A stretch of DNA of 64,000 bases from Flavobacterium sp. J49 (lineage in GTDB: Bacteria > Bacteroidota > Bacteroidia > Flavobacteriales > Flavobacteriaceae): NCBI RefSeq assembly GCF_011742145.1, contig NZ_JAAQQU010000105.1, positions 1-64,000 on the forward strand. Reading direction: 5' to 3'. Shown piece after piece: positions 8,575 through 17,511 of this stretch (the stretch's first letter is position 1; every line of letters starts with the position of its first letter). A program made the translations under genes and the position numbers. The notes beneath the pieces are model-generated. The model ran no database searches. It was not told the origin of the DNA and saw only the letters and a program-made list of their open reading frames with translations.

Positions 8575-8913
8575 ATGAAGAATAGAGTATCAAACTATTT
8601 GACTAAGGTTTCCCACAACCAAATCAAAAGTGTAACCGACAGAAAAGATTTTGCTGAGAATGTGCTTTTATGCGAAAAGTCAATGAAAGAACTAAAGGAA
8701 ATCTATTGGCACGAAAAAGAACTCTTGGTTGTCATTCCGATGTTAATCAGCAATGCGACTACTTTTGAATTGGTCGAAATGCTAACCGTTCACATCATCT
8801 ATTTAAGAAAGCATACTAAAGAATTAGAAAAGAAATTTCCCTTTATCAACCAATTGGAAATCAATAAAAATACCCCGGAAAATAATCAAATAAATAGGAT
8901 TGCGATACCCTAA
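8575..8913 (+). CDS. Short DUF892/YciE-like ferritin-fold protein
   Basis: The 112-residue protein contains LKEIYWHEKELLVVIPMLIS and HIIYLRKHTKELEKKF, which match the first helices of the DUF892 (YciE/YciF) ferritin-like family (compare the family pattern L-x-D-I-Y-W-A-E-K-x-L). Members are usually about 160-180 residues; here the second half of the bundle is absent and the end is a polar tail. It may be a trimmed but functional stress protein or a decayed one. It is 22 bp downstream of the 8166 gene and is followed by a clear terminator. Confidence 0.6.
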   Translation: MKNRVSNYLTKVSHNQIKSVTDRKDFAENVLLCEKSMKELKEIYWHEKELLVVIPMLISNATTFELVEMLTVHIIYLRKHTKELEKKFPFINQLEINKNTPENNQINRIAIP

Positions 8914-8998
8914 AATATTTCAAAAATATAACTATGCGTTAAGCGTAATAAGGTTTGTTTTGGTTAGTTTAATAAATGTGAGACCATTTATTGGAAGT

Positions 8999-9030
8999 CC
9001 TGTTGCTCCCATGCAGCAGGGCTTTTTTTT
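8999..9030 (+). terminator. Rho-independent terminator after the DUF892-like gene
   Basis: An 8-bp stem (CCTGTTGC at 8999-9006 with GCAGCAGG at 9013-9020, one G-T pair) is followed by eight T at 9023-9030. It lies 86 bp after the stop codon and insulates the next promoter. Confidence 0.85.
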
Positions 9031-9043
9031 GTGCCTTTAAATG

Positions 9044-9079
9044 TGTGAATAACACAAACTATAACAATAGTTGTATAAC
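9044..9079 (+). promoter_or_regulatory. Stress-type promoter motif, site d
   Basis: GTGTGAATAAC (TGTGAAT from 9044) is followed by TTGTATAAC, with TATAAC at 9074, 30 bp apart and 55 bp before the OmpA-family start. A short dyad (AACTAT/ATAGTT) lies between the two elements. Confidence 0.75.
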
Positions 9080-9133
9080 TCTTTTACCGCCAATGTATAT
9101 GACCTTTGACGTAAATAATTAAATAATTATAAT

Positions 9134-10588
9134 ATGAAAAAAGTACTACTATTCTGTATATGCCTGGCATCTACACTAGCAACAAAAGCACAAACCGAAG
9201 ACAAGAAATGGAACTTCGGACTGCATGGTGGACTGATCCAATACCATGGTGATTTAGGAAGAGATTGGTACAAAACCGATAAAACCGCTTATGGTTTTGC
9301 CGGGATTACAGTTTCAAGGTATTTGTGGAAGTATTTGGATTTGAATTTATTGTACACCCGAGGTACATTGGGCTATGACAGTAGCGTAACCGGGTTTAAA
9401 AGTGATTACAGTTCAGCGGCCATTAATTTAAGATTGAACCTTATCGGACCCGAATTTGCCGTTAGACCTTATGTCTTTGGTGGAATTGGCGCCATTCTTT
9501 TTGACCGACAACTCAATTTCCACAAAGAGAAAATCGATACTACTTTTCCGGTAGTTGGTGGTGGTATTAACTTCCGATTAACGCCCGTATTATCCCTTAA
9601 TCTTCAGGAAACTTTTATGTTTACCAACAATGATCGCAGAGATGGGGTTGTTTCGGGTAAAAAAGATGATTTCTTGATGCACATGGCCGGTTTGACTTTC
9701 AATTTCGGTGAGAAAAAAGATGCCGATAATGACGGTGTTTCCGATAGCAATGACAAATGTCCCGACACACCGGCTGGTGTTGCCGTTGACAAAAAAGGCT
9801 GTCCTTTAGACAAAGACAGTGACGGTGTGGCCGATTATTTAGACACTTGTCCCGATGTAGCCGGAAACGCAATAATGAATGGTTGTCCCGATAGAGACAA
9901 TGACGGCGTAACCGATTTGAGCGACCGTTGTCCTGATACCAGAGGAACAATTGCCTTAAAAGGTTGTCCCGATACGGATGGTGACGGAGTTGCCGATTTG
10001 GATGATAAATGCCCTAATTCTCCATCCGGAAGTAAAGTAGATGTTAATGGTTGTCCGATGGATGATGATAAAGATGGTGTGATGAATGATGTAGACCGTT
10101 GTCCGAATGCTTTCGGTCCGGAGAGTTTAAGAGGTTGTCCTGATACCGATGGTGATGGCGTAGCCGATATAGACGACCGTTGTCCCAATGCGAAAGGCAG
10201 CTTAGAAAACAAAGGTTGTCCTGAAATAGCCAAGCAAGATGCTGTAAGAATCACTTACATCGGAAGTAAAATTTTCTTTGAAAACAATAGCGACAAACTA
10301 AAAGTAGCGTCATTGGTTTTACTGGATGAATTGGTTAAAATTTTAAACAAATACGAAGGTGCCAATCTTTTCATAGATGGTCACACTGATAGCAACGGTT
10401 CGGATGAATTCAATCAGGTGTTGTCGCAAAAACGTACCAATTCCGTAAGAGCTTATCTTATTGAAAAAGGAATTGCCGACAGCCGTTTAACTGCAACAGG
10501 ATTTGGCGAAAGCAAACCTATAGCTACCAATGCAACCTCTTTAGGTCGTGCCAAAAACAGAAGAGTTGAATTGAGAACGGCCTATTAA
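9134..10588 (+). CDS. OmpA-family outer-membrane protein with thrombospondin type 3 repeats
   Basis: The 484-residue protein has a signal peptide (MKKVLLFCICLASTLATKAQ), an N-terminal beta-barrel-like region of about 175 residues, six calcium-binding-type repeats (D-x-D-x-D-G-V-x-D-x-x-D-x-C-P, about residues 195-365), and a C-terminal OmpA peptidoglycan-binding domain (IFFENNSDKL ... FIDGHTDSNGSDEFN ... RAKNRRVEL). Role: links the outer membrane to peptidoglycan. It stands alone between a stress-type promoter and its own terminator. Confidence 0.93.
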   Translation: MKKVLLFCICLASTLATKAQTEDKKWNFGLHGGLIQYHGDLGRDWYKTDKTAYGFAGITVSRYLWKYLDLNLLYTRGTLGYDSSVTGFKSDYSSAAINLRLNLIGPEFAVRPYVFGGIGAILFDRQLNFHKEKIDTTFPVVGGGINFRLTPVLSLNLQETFMFTNNDRRDGVVSGKKDDFLMHMAGLTFNFGEKKDADNDGVSDSNDKCPDTPAGVAVDKKGCPLDKDSDGVADYLDTCPDVAGNAIMNGCPDRDNDGVTDLSDRCPDTRGTIALKGCPDTDGDGVADLDDKCPNSPSGSKVDVNGCPMDDDKDGVMNDVDRCPNAFGPESLRGCPDTDGDGVADIDDRCPNAKGSLENKGCPEIAKQDAVRITYIGSKIFFENNSDKLKVASLVLLDELVKILNKYEGANLFIDGHTDSNGSDEFNQVLSQKRTNSVRAYLIEKGIADSRLTATGFGESKPIATNATSLGRAKNRRVELRTAY

Positions 10589-10620
10589 AGCATAAGCTCA
10601 TTTACCTCCTATTAATAAAA

Positions 10621-10647
10621 AGGCTATCTCATTGAGGTAGCCTTTTA
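10621..10647 (+). terminator. Terminator of the OmpA-family gene
   Basis: AAGGCTA-TCTC (10621-10631) pairs with GAG-G-TAGCCTT (10635-10645) around a three-base loop, followed by a short T-rich stretch. It is 32 bp downstream of the stop. Confidence 0.85.
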
Positions 10648-10684
10648 TTTATTGTAAACTACTGAAATACAAAACTATAAAAGT

Positions 10685-10720
10685 GTGAATAATATAATTA
10701 TTTGAAAGATTTCTATAACA
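10685..10720 (+). promoter_or_regulatory. Stress-type promoter motif, site e
   Basis: GTGTGAATAAT (TGTGAAT from 10685) is followed by TTCTATAAC, with TATAAC at 10715, 30 bp apart and 52 bp before the start at 10772. It would drive the eight-gene run up to 17402, which has no later gap large enough for an obvious promoter. Confidence 0.75.
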
Positions 10721-10771
10721 GATTTTTAGGGAAATAGCGTGAAATTTATTATTCACAATAAATAGTAAATC

Positions 10772-11092
10772 ATGAAAACAATTACCAAATTTCAAATTCT
10801 ATTACTAGTACTATCCATAGCAACAACAGCTCCTGCTTTTGCTACTAATGGTACCCATGAAAAAACGCCAATCACCAACACAGCCGAAGAAAAAGCCAAA
10901 GTAGATGTCATGGTCAAGCGTATTAAAGAAATACGAGACATGGACAAATCTGATTTGTCTCGCGTGGAAAGAAAAGCGCTTCGCAAAGAGGTCAGAGACA
11001 TCAAAGCGACACTGAAAGCCAGCAACAACGGAGTCTATCTTTCTGTAGGTGCCATTTTAATCATCATTCTATTGTTGATTTTAATTTTATAA
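10772..11092 (+). CDS. Exported small coil protein with C-terminal membrane anchor
   Basis: The 106-residue protein has a signal peptide (cleavage near APAFAT), a charged helical middle (KVDVMVKRIKEIRDMDKSDL and ERKALRKEVRDIKATLK) and a hydrophobic C-terminal helix (VGAILIIILLLILIL) ending at the stop codon. The layout suggests a short periplasmic coiled coil anchored in the inner membrane. I know no function. It is the first gene after promoter site e and lies 16 bp before the GH130 gene, so it is probably the operon leader. Confidence 0.7.
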   Translation: MKTITKFQILLLVLSIATTAPAFATNGTHEKTPITNTAEEKAKVDVMVKRIKEIRDMDKSDLSRVERKALRKEVRDIKATLKASNNGVYLSVGAILIIILLLILIL

Positions 11093-11108
11093 ACAACTTA
11101 AAAGTTCC

Positions 11109-12143
11109 ATGATAAAAGTAATCAAAGAAGGCATATTGCTTCAAAAAACCAATAATGTCTTCGAAAACGAAGGTGTTTTAAATCCGGCAGCCATTAGAGA
11201 AGGAGACGATGTGCACCTTTTGTACAGAGCGGTGAGTCAAGGCAATCATTCCAGCATAGGCTATTGCAAACTCAAAGGACCCTTATTTATTGAAACCCGA
11301 AATGATAAAGCACTACTGTCTCCCGAATTTGATTATGAATGTCATGGCATTGAAGATCCCAGGCTGGTTAAAATTGAAGACACCTATTATCTCACTTTTA
11401 CAGCCTATGATGGTGTAAATGCACTAGGTTGTTTGGCAACCTCCAAAGACTTAGTGCATTTTGAAAAAAGAGGCATTATTGTACCTCAAATTACTTATGA
11501 AGAGTTCAATCATTTGGCTAAAACCAAAGGGATTATAAACGATAAATATTTCAGGTACAACCAACACGACAGTATACTCGAAAAAGACGGTAAAGAGATG
11601 CTTATTTGGGATAAAAACCTCATTTTCTTTCCTCGAAAAATTAATGGAAAGCTTCTGTTCTTGCACCGCATACGGCCCGAAATTCAATTGGTCGTGGCTA
11701 CTGAAAACCTAGCCGAATTGAATGATGTGTTTTGGCAAAACTACTTTCTTCATTTTGATGAATATATAGTACTCCAACCTAAATATGAACATGAAGTCAG
11801 TTATATCGGTGGCGGCTGTCCTCCAATTGAAACCGAACACGGTTGGTTACTGATTTACCACGGTGTACACGATTCGTTACAAGGGTATGTTTATTCAGCC
11901 TGTGCCGCACTATTGGATTTAGAAAATCCGCAAAAAGAATTGGCCCGATTGCCTTATCCGCTCTTTGTGCCGGAGTTTCATTGGGAACTGAAAGGAGAAG
12001 TTAACAATGTTTGCTTTCCAACAGGTGCAGTAGTTTTTGATGACAGATTGTTCATCTATTATGGTGCCGCCGACGAGAGAATCGCTTGTGCCTCTATGAG
12101 TTTATCCGATTTGCTTAATGAATTAATGCTTAACAAAGTTTAA
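11109..12143 (+). CDS. GH130-family beta-mannoside phosphorylase/hydrolase
   Basis: The 344-residue protein is a five-bladed propeller typical of glycoside hydrolase family 130. Characteristic segments are NPAAIREGDDVHLLYRAVS, the catalytic GIEDPRLV (about residues 80-87), GGGCPPIETEHGW (about 234) and YYGAADERIACA near the end. Family members phosphorolyse or hydrolyse beta-1,4- or beta-1,2-mannosides. No signal peptide is present, so it acts in the cytosol. It is followed after 1 bp by a glycosyltransferase fusion, so the two probably make and remodel one storage or surface mannan-type glycan; substrate is inferred. Confidence 0.88.
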   Translation: MIKVIKEGILLQKTNNVFENEGVLNPAAIREGDDVHLLYRAVSQGNHSSIGYCKLKGPLFIETRNDKALLSPEFDYECHGIEDPRLVKIEDTYYLTFTAYDGVNALGCLATSKDLVHFEKRGIIVPQITYEEFNHLAKTKGIINDKYFRYNQHDSILEKDGKEMLIWDKNLIFFPRKINGKLLFLHRIRPEIQLVVATENLAELNDVFWQNYFLHFDEYIVLQPKYEHEVSYIGGGCPPIETEHGWLLIYHGVHDSLQGYVYSACAALLDLENPQKELARLPYPLFVPEFHWELKGEVNNVCFPTGAVVFDDRLFIYYGAADERIACASMSLSDLLNELMLNKV

Positions 12144-12144
12144 A

Positions 12145-14466
12145 ATGAAAAATAATATGGCTGATAAAACACACCGTGAAATTGTATTTATTTCTTCCTA
12201 TCCGCCAAGAGAATGCGGCATTGCTACCTATTCCCAAGATTTAATTTTTGCCTTGAAAAACAAATTCAAGAAAACATTTAAAATCAGCATTTGTGCCTTA
12301 GAATTAGCCGATGAAAAACAACTATATCCCAAAGAAGTAGCTTATACTCTCGAAACCGACAGTACCGAATCCTACGCTGAAACCGCGACTAAAATCAATC
12401 AAAACACCAACATTGATATCGTTTTGTTGCAACATGAGTTTGGCCTATTCAAAAACAATGAATCCGATTTTATTCATTTTCTAAAGCAAATCAACAAACC
12501 GGTTATAGTGGCTTTCCATACCGTTTTACCCAAACCCGACGAGGCTTTAAAACAATTGGTAAAAAACATAGAAAGCGTTGCGCAATCGATCATAGCAATG
12601 ACCAAAACCTCAGCCAAAATCCTAATTGAGGACTACGGAATAAGCAGTACCAAGATTGAAGTGATTCCACACGGAACCCATTTGGTAGCGCATTTAGACA
12701 AAGCAATTTTAAAAGAAAAACACCTTTTAAGCGGCAGAAAAGTTTTGGCCACCTTTGGCTTATTGAGCTCAGGAAAATGCATTGAAACAACCATAAACGC
12801 GCTGCGAATTGTGGTCAAAAGATATCCGGATGTATTGTTCTTAGTCATTGGAAAAACACATCCTACGGTAATCAAAGAAGAAGGCGAACAGTATCGAGCA
12901 ATCCTTATAGAAAAAATCGAATCGCTGCATTTACAGCACAATGTAAAATTTATCAACCAATATTTACCTCTTGAGGTACTGCTGGAATATTTGCAACTCA
13001 CCGATATTTACCTCTTTACTTCCAAAGACCGAAACCAAGCGGTTAGCGGCACATTTTCTTATGCTTTGAGTTGCGGTTGTCCCATCATTTCAACGCCTAT
13101 TCCTCATGCTACAGAAGTTTTGCAAAACGAAACAGGGATAATCGTAGATTTTGAAAACCCAAAGCAATTGGCCAAAAAGATTATCGACCTCATCGACAAT
13201 GATACATTGTGTGCCACTATTTCGGCTAACGGTATTCACAAATTGGCTCCAACTGCTTGGGAAAACTCAGCAATTGCCCATGCGCTGCTTTTTGAAAAAG
13301 TCTCCGAAAGTGAATTAGACTTGCAATACAAAATACCCGAAATCAATTTGAATCACCTAAAAAAAATGACCACAGATTATGGCATGATTCAATTCTCAAT
13401 TATCAACCAACCCGACATCGAATCCGGTTATACTTTAGACGACAACGCCAGGGCTTTAGTGGCGATGTGCCAACATTATGAAATCACCAAAAACGAAGAA
13501 GATTTAATATACATTACTCTCTATTTCAACTTTATCAAAAACTGTCTGCAGGATGAGGGTTATTTTTTAAACTACTTAGATAAAAACAAAAAATTTACCA
13601 AACAAAATAGCGAGACCAATCTGTCGGATTCCAACGGAAGAGCCATTTGGGCATTGGGCTATTTAATTTCGAACAGCGACCTTTTGCCCGATGCTTTGAT
13701 TGACGAAGCAAAAGCCACTATGAAATTAGCCTTGTCTAATGTGCTAAACATACATTCGCCAAGAGCCATGGCTTTTATAATCAAAGGGATATTCTACAGC
13801 AATCGCAACAACAAAACACCTTCTTACACCTTATTAACCAAACATTTAGCAGACAAACTAGCCCAAATGTACAAGCATGAAACCAAAGAAAATTGGCAAT
13901 GGTACGAAAGCTATTTAACATATGGCAACAGCATCCTGCCCGAAGCCATGCTCTGCGCTTATTTGACTTTGGGAACCACCATTTACAAGGAAATTGCGAT
14001 CATCACTTTTGACTTTTTACTGTCTAAAATTTTTACCACCAACAGCATCAAGGTGATTTCTAATAAAGGTTGGTTACACAACGGTTACGAATCATCGGAA
14101 GAGGTTATCGGAGGCGAACAACCCATTGATGTGGCTTATACCATTTTGGCCTTAAGCAAATTCTACGACACTTTTAAAGACGAGGATTACAAGGATAAAA
14201 TGAATATGGCTTTCAATTGGTTTTTGGGCAAAAATCATTTGAACCAAATCCTCTATAATCCCTGTACCGGAGGTTGTTATGATGGCTTAGAAGAAGATTA
14301 CATCAACCTTAATCAAGGAGCCGAATCTACGGTGAGTTATTTGATGGCAAGACTTACCATTAAAAAGTATTTTGAAATCAAGGAAAAAAAGGTTTCCGAA
14401 ACCAAAAAAATGCAACCCCTCAAATACCAAAAAACAGCCAAACAATGGCAGAACATATCACTTTAA
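12145..14466 (+). CDS. GT4 glycosyltransferase fused to an alpha/alpha-barrel glycan-binding or glycosidase-like domain
   Basis: The 773-residue protein begins with a GT-B glycosyltransferase (PPRECGIATYSQDL near residue 20; EVIPHGTHL; GLLSSGKCIETTI; GCPIISTPIPHATEVL) extending to about residue 390. From about 408 a second domain of roughly 340 residues begins (TTDYGMIQFS, GYTLDDNARALVA, SDSNGRAIWALGYLIS), resembling six-hairpin glycosidase folds. ATG at 12157 is an alternative start. Tight spacing to GH130 (1 bp) indicates coupled expression. Related GH130-GT pairs occur in many Bacteroidetes; the glycan product is unknown. Confidence 0.85.
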   Translation: MKNNMADKTHREIVFISSYPPRECGIATYSQDLIFALKNKFKKTFKISICALELADEKQLYPKEVAYTLETDSTESYAETATKINQNTNIDIVLLQHEFGLFKNNESDFIHFLKQINKPVIVAFHTVLPKPDEALKQLVKNIESVAQSIIAMTKTSAKILIEDYGISSTKIEVIPHGTHLVAHLDKAILKEKHLLSGRKVLATFGLLSSGKCIETTINALRIVVKRYPDVLFLVIGKTHPTVIKEEGEQYRAILIEKIESLHLQHNVKFINQYLPLEVLLEYLQLTDIYLFTSKDRNQAVSGTFSYALSCGCPIISTPIPHATEVLQNETGIIVDFENPKQLAKKIIDLIDNDTLCATISANGIHKLAPTAWENSAIAHALLFEKVSESELDLQYKIPEINLNHLKKMTTDYGMIQFSIINQPDIESGYTLDDNARALVAMCQHYEITKNEEDLIYITLYFNFIKNCLQDEGYFLNYLDKNKKFTKQNSETNLSDSNGRAIWALGYLISNSDLLPDALIDEAKATMKLALSNVLNIHSPRAMAFIIKGIFYSNRNNKTPSYTLLTKHLADKLAQMYKHETKENWQWYESYLTYGNSILPEAMLCAYLTLGTTIYKEIAIITFDFLLSKIFTTNSIKVISNKGWLHNGYESSEEVIGGEQPIDVAYTILALSKFYDTFKDEDYKDKMNMAFNWFLGKNHLNQILYNPCTGGCYDGLEEDYINLNQGAESTVSYLMARLTIKKYFEIKEKKVSETKKMQPLKYQKTAKQWQNISL

Positions 14467-14478
14467 AAAGACCAAAAG

Positions 14479-14628
14479 ATGAGCACCTTTAAAAAACAAA
14501 AACCAACCGCCAAAAAAACAGTGGCCAACAAAAATTCGACTATTGCTGATACCAGTAACAAATCACCTTACTCAAAACAAAACATCAAAAAAAAGTTTAA
14601 TGAGTTTGGCGATAACGATTCCATATAA
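14479..14628 (+). CDS. Small lysine-rich 49-residue protein
   Basis: An ATG 12 bp after the glycosyltransferase stop opens a 49-codon frame (MSTFKKQKPTAKKTVANK...; end KKFNEFGDNDSI). It is rich in Lys, Asn, Ser and Thr, without hydrophobic segments, and is likely disordered and basic. Spacing to both neighbours (12 and 20 bp) is typical of a real operon member, and nothing else fills this gap. No family is recognised. A nucleic-acid-associated role beside Dps is possible but is inference. Confidence 0.6.
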   Translation: MSTFKKQKPTAKKTVANKNSTIADTSNKSPYSKQNIKKKFNEFGDNDSI

Positions 14629-14648
14629 AAACAATAAAATTCAATCCA

Positions 14649-15128
14649 ATGATTATGACTCCTAAAATTGGCATCTCTGAAACCAATTTAAAAAAAAGCA
14701 CCCAACTGTTGTCTGTAGTATTATCAGATGAGATGACCCTATATGTCAAAACCAGAAAATTCCACTGGAATATTGTGGGTAATAGTTTTATGGAACTCCA
14801 CAAACTATTGGAAGCGCAATACACCGAATTTGAAAAAATTATTGATGAAGTCGCTGAGCGCATCAACAAATTAGGCAGTAAGACAATTGGAACCATGAAG
14901 GAGTTTACAAATCTTACCCGATTGACTGAACATGAAAATAAATATCCTTTGCAAAAAGACATGATCCTGGAACTCTTGAACGATAACGAAATGCTGATTG
15001 TTGAAATACGAAAAGATATTGATTTGTGCACCAACGAAAACCACGATGCAGGAACAGCCGATTTACTCACCAAAATTTTGCAACAACACGAAACTATGGC
15101 TTGGGTTTTAAGGCGTTATTTAAGTTAG
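14649..15128 (+). CDS. dps: Dps family DNA-protecting ferritin
   Basis: The 159-residue four-helix ferritin-fold protein carries the Dps ferroxidase signature: KTRKFHWNIVG (about 34-44), then FMELHKLLEAQYTEFEKIIDEVAERI. Dps proteins form 12-subunit shells that oxidise and store iron and protect DNA during oxidative and starvation stress. A second ATG at 14655 is an equally possible start. It lies inside the run governed by promoter site e, between the Lys-rich small protein and mlaE. Confidence 0.93.
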   Translation: MIMTPKIGISETNLKKSTQLLSVVLSDEMTLYVKTRKFHWNIVGNSFMELHKLLEAQYTEFEKIIDEVAERINKLGSKTIGTMKEFTNLTRLTEHENKYPLQKDMILELLNDNEMLIVEIRKDIDLCTNENHDAGTADLLTKILQQHETMAWVLRRYLS

Positions 15129-15139
15129 TTTTATAATTC

Positions 15140-15898
15140 ATGACCACAACCTTAAAAAATATTTTTACCGACACGGGAAACATGGCGCTGTTTACGGCAA
15201 GATTCTTTAGAGAACTTTTCAAACCGCCATTTCAAATCAATGAGTTTTTGCGGCAATGTTATGCGGTAGGCAATAAATCGTTACCATTGGTTACCATCAC
15301 CGGTTTTATCATGGGATTAGTGCTCACCATTCAATCTCGTCCGACGATGGCAAAGTTTGGTGCCGAAACTTGGTTGCCCAGTATGGTATCGCTATCAATT
15401 ATCAGAGAAATTGCTCCGGTGATTACCGCCCTAATCTGTGCCGGGAAAATTGCTTCGGGTATTGGTGCCGAACTAGGTTCGATGAAAGTAACCGAACAAA
15501 TTGACGCCATGGAAGTTTCGGCTATCAATCCTTATAAATACTTAGTAGTTACGAGAATTTTGGCCACTACATTAATGGTTCCGATTTTGGTCTTGTATGC
15601 CGATTTGATTGGTATATATGGTGGCTACATTGGCTACAACATTCATGGAAACATCAGTTTGTACCGCTATTTTTCGGATGTGTTTGAACATTTAGAATTT
15701 TTAGATGTGCTTCCGGCCATTGTGAAAACCTTCTTTTTTGGCTTTTTTATCGGCTTAATTGGTTGTTATAAAGGTTTCAATGCTTCTAACGGAACAGCCA
15801 GTGTAGGAATTGCAGCCAACTCTGCTGTGGTTTCTGCTTCCCTATCCATTTTTATCATCGATATGCTGGCGGTACAATTAACCGATTTACTTTTTTAA
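15140..15898 (+). CDS. mlaE: MlaE-type ABC transporter permease
   Basis: The 252-residue polytopic membrane protein of the MlaE/YrbE permease family contains SLPLVTITGFIMGLVLTIQ, IREIAPVITALICAGKIASG and GAELGSMKVTEQIDAMEVS, the family's hallmark cytoplasmic coupling region. With the ATPase 4 bp downstream and the MCE protein after it, it forms an inner-membrane lipid transporter that maintains outer-membrane asymmetry. Confidence 0.92.
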   Translation: MTTTLKNIFTDTGNMALFTARFFRELFKPPFQINEFLRQCYAVGNKSLPLVTITGFIMGLVLTIQSRPTMAKFGAETWLPSMVSLSIIREIAPVITALICAGKIASGIGAELGSMKVTEQIDAMEVSAINPYKYLVVTRILATTLMVPILVLYADLIGIYGGYIGYNIHGNISLYRYFSDVFEHLEFLDVLPAIVKTFFFGFFIGLIGCYKGFNASNGTASVGIAANSAVVSASLSIFIIDMLAVQLTDLLF

Positions 15899-15902
15899 CG
15901 CT

Positions 15903-16640
15903 ATGGGAAAAGAAATTGCGCTTATAGAAATATCGAATTTACACAAAACCTTTGGTGACCATAAAGTCCTTGAAGGCGTAACTCTAAAAGTCAAATCGGG
16001 TGAGAACTTAGTGATACTCGGCCGTTCGGGTTCGGGAAAATCGGTAACGATTAAATGTTTGGTAGGTTTGGTTCAAGCCGACAAAGGTAATATCAAAGTT
16101 TTTGGTACCAATATCAAAGCTTTGAATGAACATGACCTGAACAAAATCAGAGTCCGTGTGGGTTTTATGTTCCAAAACGGCGCTTTATACGACTCGATGT
16201 CGGTGAGACAAAACCTCATCTTTACGTTAAAGCACCACACCAAAGACATTTCGAAAGATGACATAGAGCAAAAAGTAACCGAAGCATTAGAAAATGTAGG
16301 ATTGCTCGAAGCCATAGATAAAATGCCTTCGGAGTTATCGGGCGGTATGCGAAAGCGCATTGGAATGGCGCGTACTTTGATCATCAAACCCGAAATTATT
16401 TTGTATGACGAACCTACTTCGGGCTTGGATACTATTACTGCACGAGAAATCAGCGAGTTGATTTTGTCTATTCAAAAGAAATTTAAAACGACCTCTATAG
16501 TAATAACGCATGATATGGCTTGCGCCAAACTAACGGGTGACCGCATCATGATTTTAAAAGACGGCATAATCAATGCCGAGGGCACTTATGCCGCACTCAA
16601 GAAAAGCAATGATCCTTGGGTTCGGTCCTTTTTTGTATAA
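15903..16640 (+). CDS. mlaF: MlaF-type ABC transporter ATPase
   Basis: The 245-residue ABC ATPase has Walker A GRSGSGKS (about 40-47), signature LSGGMRKRIGMAR (about 145-157), Walker B ILYDEPTSGLD and the switch His in IVITHDMA. The Met-Arg-Lys-Arg after SGG is typical of the MlaF branch. It energises the lipid transporter with its mlaE and mlaD neighbours. Confidence 0.93.
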   Translation: MGKEIALIEISNLHKTFGDHKVLEGVTLKVKSGENLVILGRSGSGKSVTIKCLVGLVQADKGNIKVFGTNIKALNEHDLNKIRVRVGFMFQNGALYDSMSVRQNLIFTLKHHTKDISKDDIEQKVTEALENVGLLEAIDKMPSELSGGMRKRIGMARTLIIKPEIILYDEPTSGLDTITAREISELILSIQKKFKTTSIVITHDMACAKLTGDRIMILKDGIINAEGTYAALKKSNDPWVRSFFV

Positions 16641-16655
16641 TTTAATTCAACAATT

Positions 16656-17402
16656 ATGATTAAGAATTCAGGATACGTATGGAAATTAGGGATGTTTATC
16701 ATCATCGGTATTTTTCTTTTTATAGTGACCATTTATTTTATCGGCAAAACCAAAAATTTGTTTGGAGATACTTTCCAATTGAAGTCGGAATTTAAAAATG
16801 TCAGTGGATTGAAAATTGGCAACAACGTTCGTTTTTCGGGCATCAACATCGGAACGGTAAAAGAAATCGAATTCCTTTCAGATTCGGCTGTGGTCGTAGT
16901 TATTGTGGTGCAACAGAAAGTCCAAAAATACATCAAAACAGATGCCTTGGCCAGTATTGGCTCAGACGGTTTGATGGGTGATAAAGTCTTGACCATTTCC
17001 CATGGCAATTCTTCTAAAAAAATAGTCAAAAACAACGATAAAATAGGTTCTACCAATGCTATTGAAATAGAAGACATCATGAAAAGTGTAAAAGTCAGCG
17101 TTGATAATGCTCAAGTGATTACTTATGAACTGGCGGAATTTACTTCAAAAATGAACAATGAGAACAGCATGCTTTCTAAATTGGTCAACGATGATAAAAT
17201 GGGTAAATCCCTTGATGCTTCCTTGAGCAATATTGAAGATGCTACAAAAGGGCTTAATGAAAATATGGAAGCAGCCAAACACAATTTCCTGCTCCGAGGT
17301 TACTTCAACAAAAAGAAAAAAGCTGAGGAAAAAAGGCTCAAGGAACTGGAAAAAACCAAAAAGAAAAAAGAAGTGCAAAAAGAAGTGCAAAAGACGCAGT
17401 AA
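16656..17402 (+). CDS. mlaD: MlaD/MCE-domain lipid-binding protein
   Basis: The 248-residue protein has one N-terminal membrane helix (about 10-30) and an MCE domain (F-K-N-V-S-G-L-K-I-G-N-N-V-R-F-S-G-I-N-I; DGLMGDKVLTI). A helical region follows, and the tail is extremely Lys/Glu rich (KKKKAEEKRLKELEKTKKKK type). It is the periplasmic substrate-binding part of the Mla-like transporter. It is the last gene of the run beginning at 10772. Confidence 0.9.
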   Translation: MIKNSGYVWKLGMFIIIGIFLFIVTIYFIGKTKNLFGDTFQLKSEFKNVSGLKIGNNVRFSGINIGTVKEIEFLSDSAVVVVIVVQQKVQKYIKTDALASIGSDGLMGDKVLTISHGNSSKKIVKNNDKIGSTNAIEIEDIMKSVKVSVDNAQVITYELAEFTSKMNNENSMLSKLVNDDKMGKSLDASLSNIEDATKGLNENMEAAKHNFLLRGYFNKKKKAEEKRLKELEKTKKKKEVQKEVQKTQ

Positions 17403-17413
17403 GCCATCCTACA

Positions 17414-17449
17414 TGTGAATCTTGAAACTTTAGAATAAGATTTTGTAAC
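17414..17449 (+). promoter_or_regulatory. Stress-type promoter motif, site f
   Basis: TGTGAATCTT at 17414 is followed by TTTTGTAAC, with TGTAAC at 17444, 30 bp apart and 63 bp before the DUF4382 gene. Confidence 0.65.
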
Positions 17450-17511
17450 ACAATTACGCTTTAAATATTGGAAATTTGTCTTTAATAATAGTAACTTAAA
17501 ATACTCAGAAA

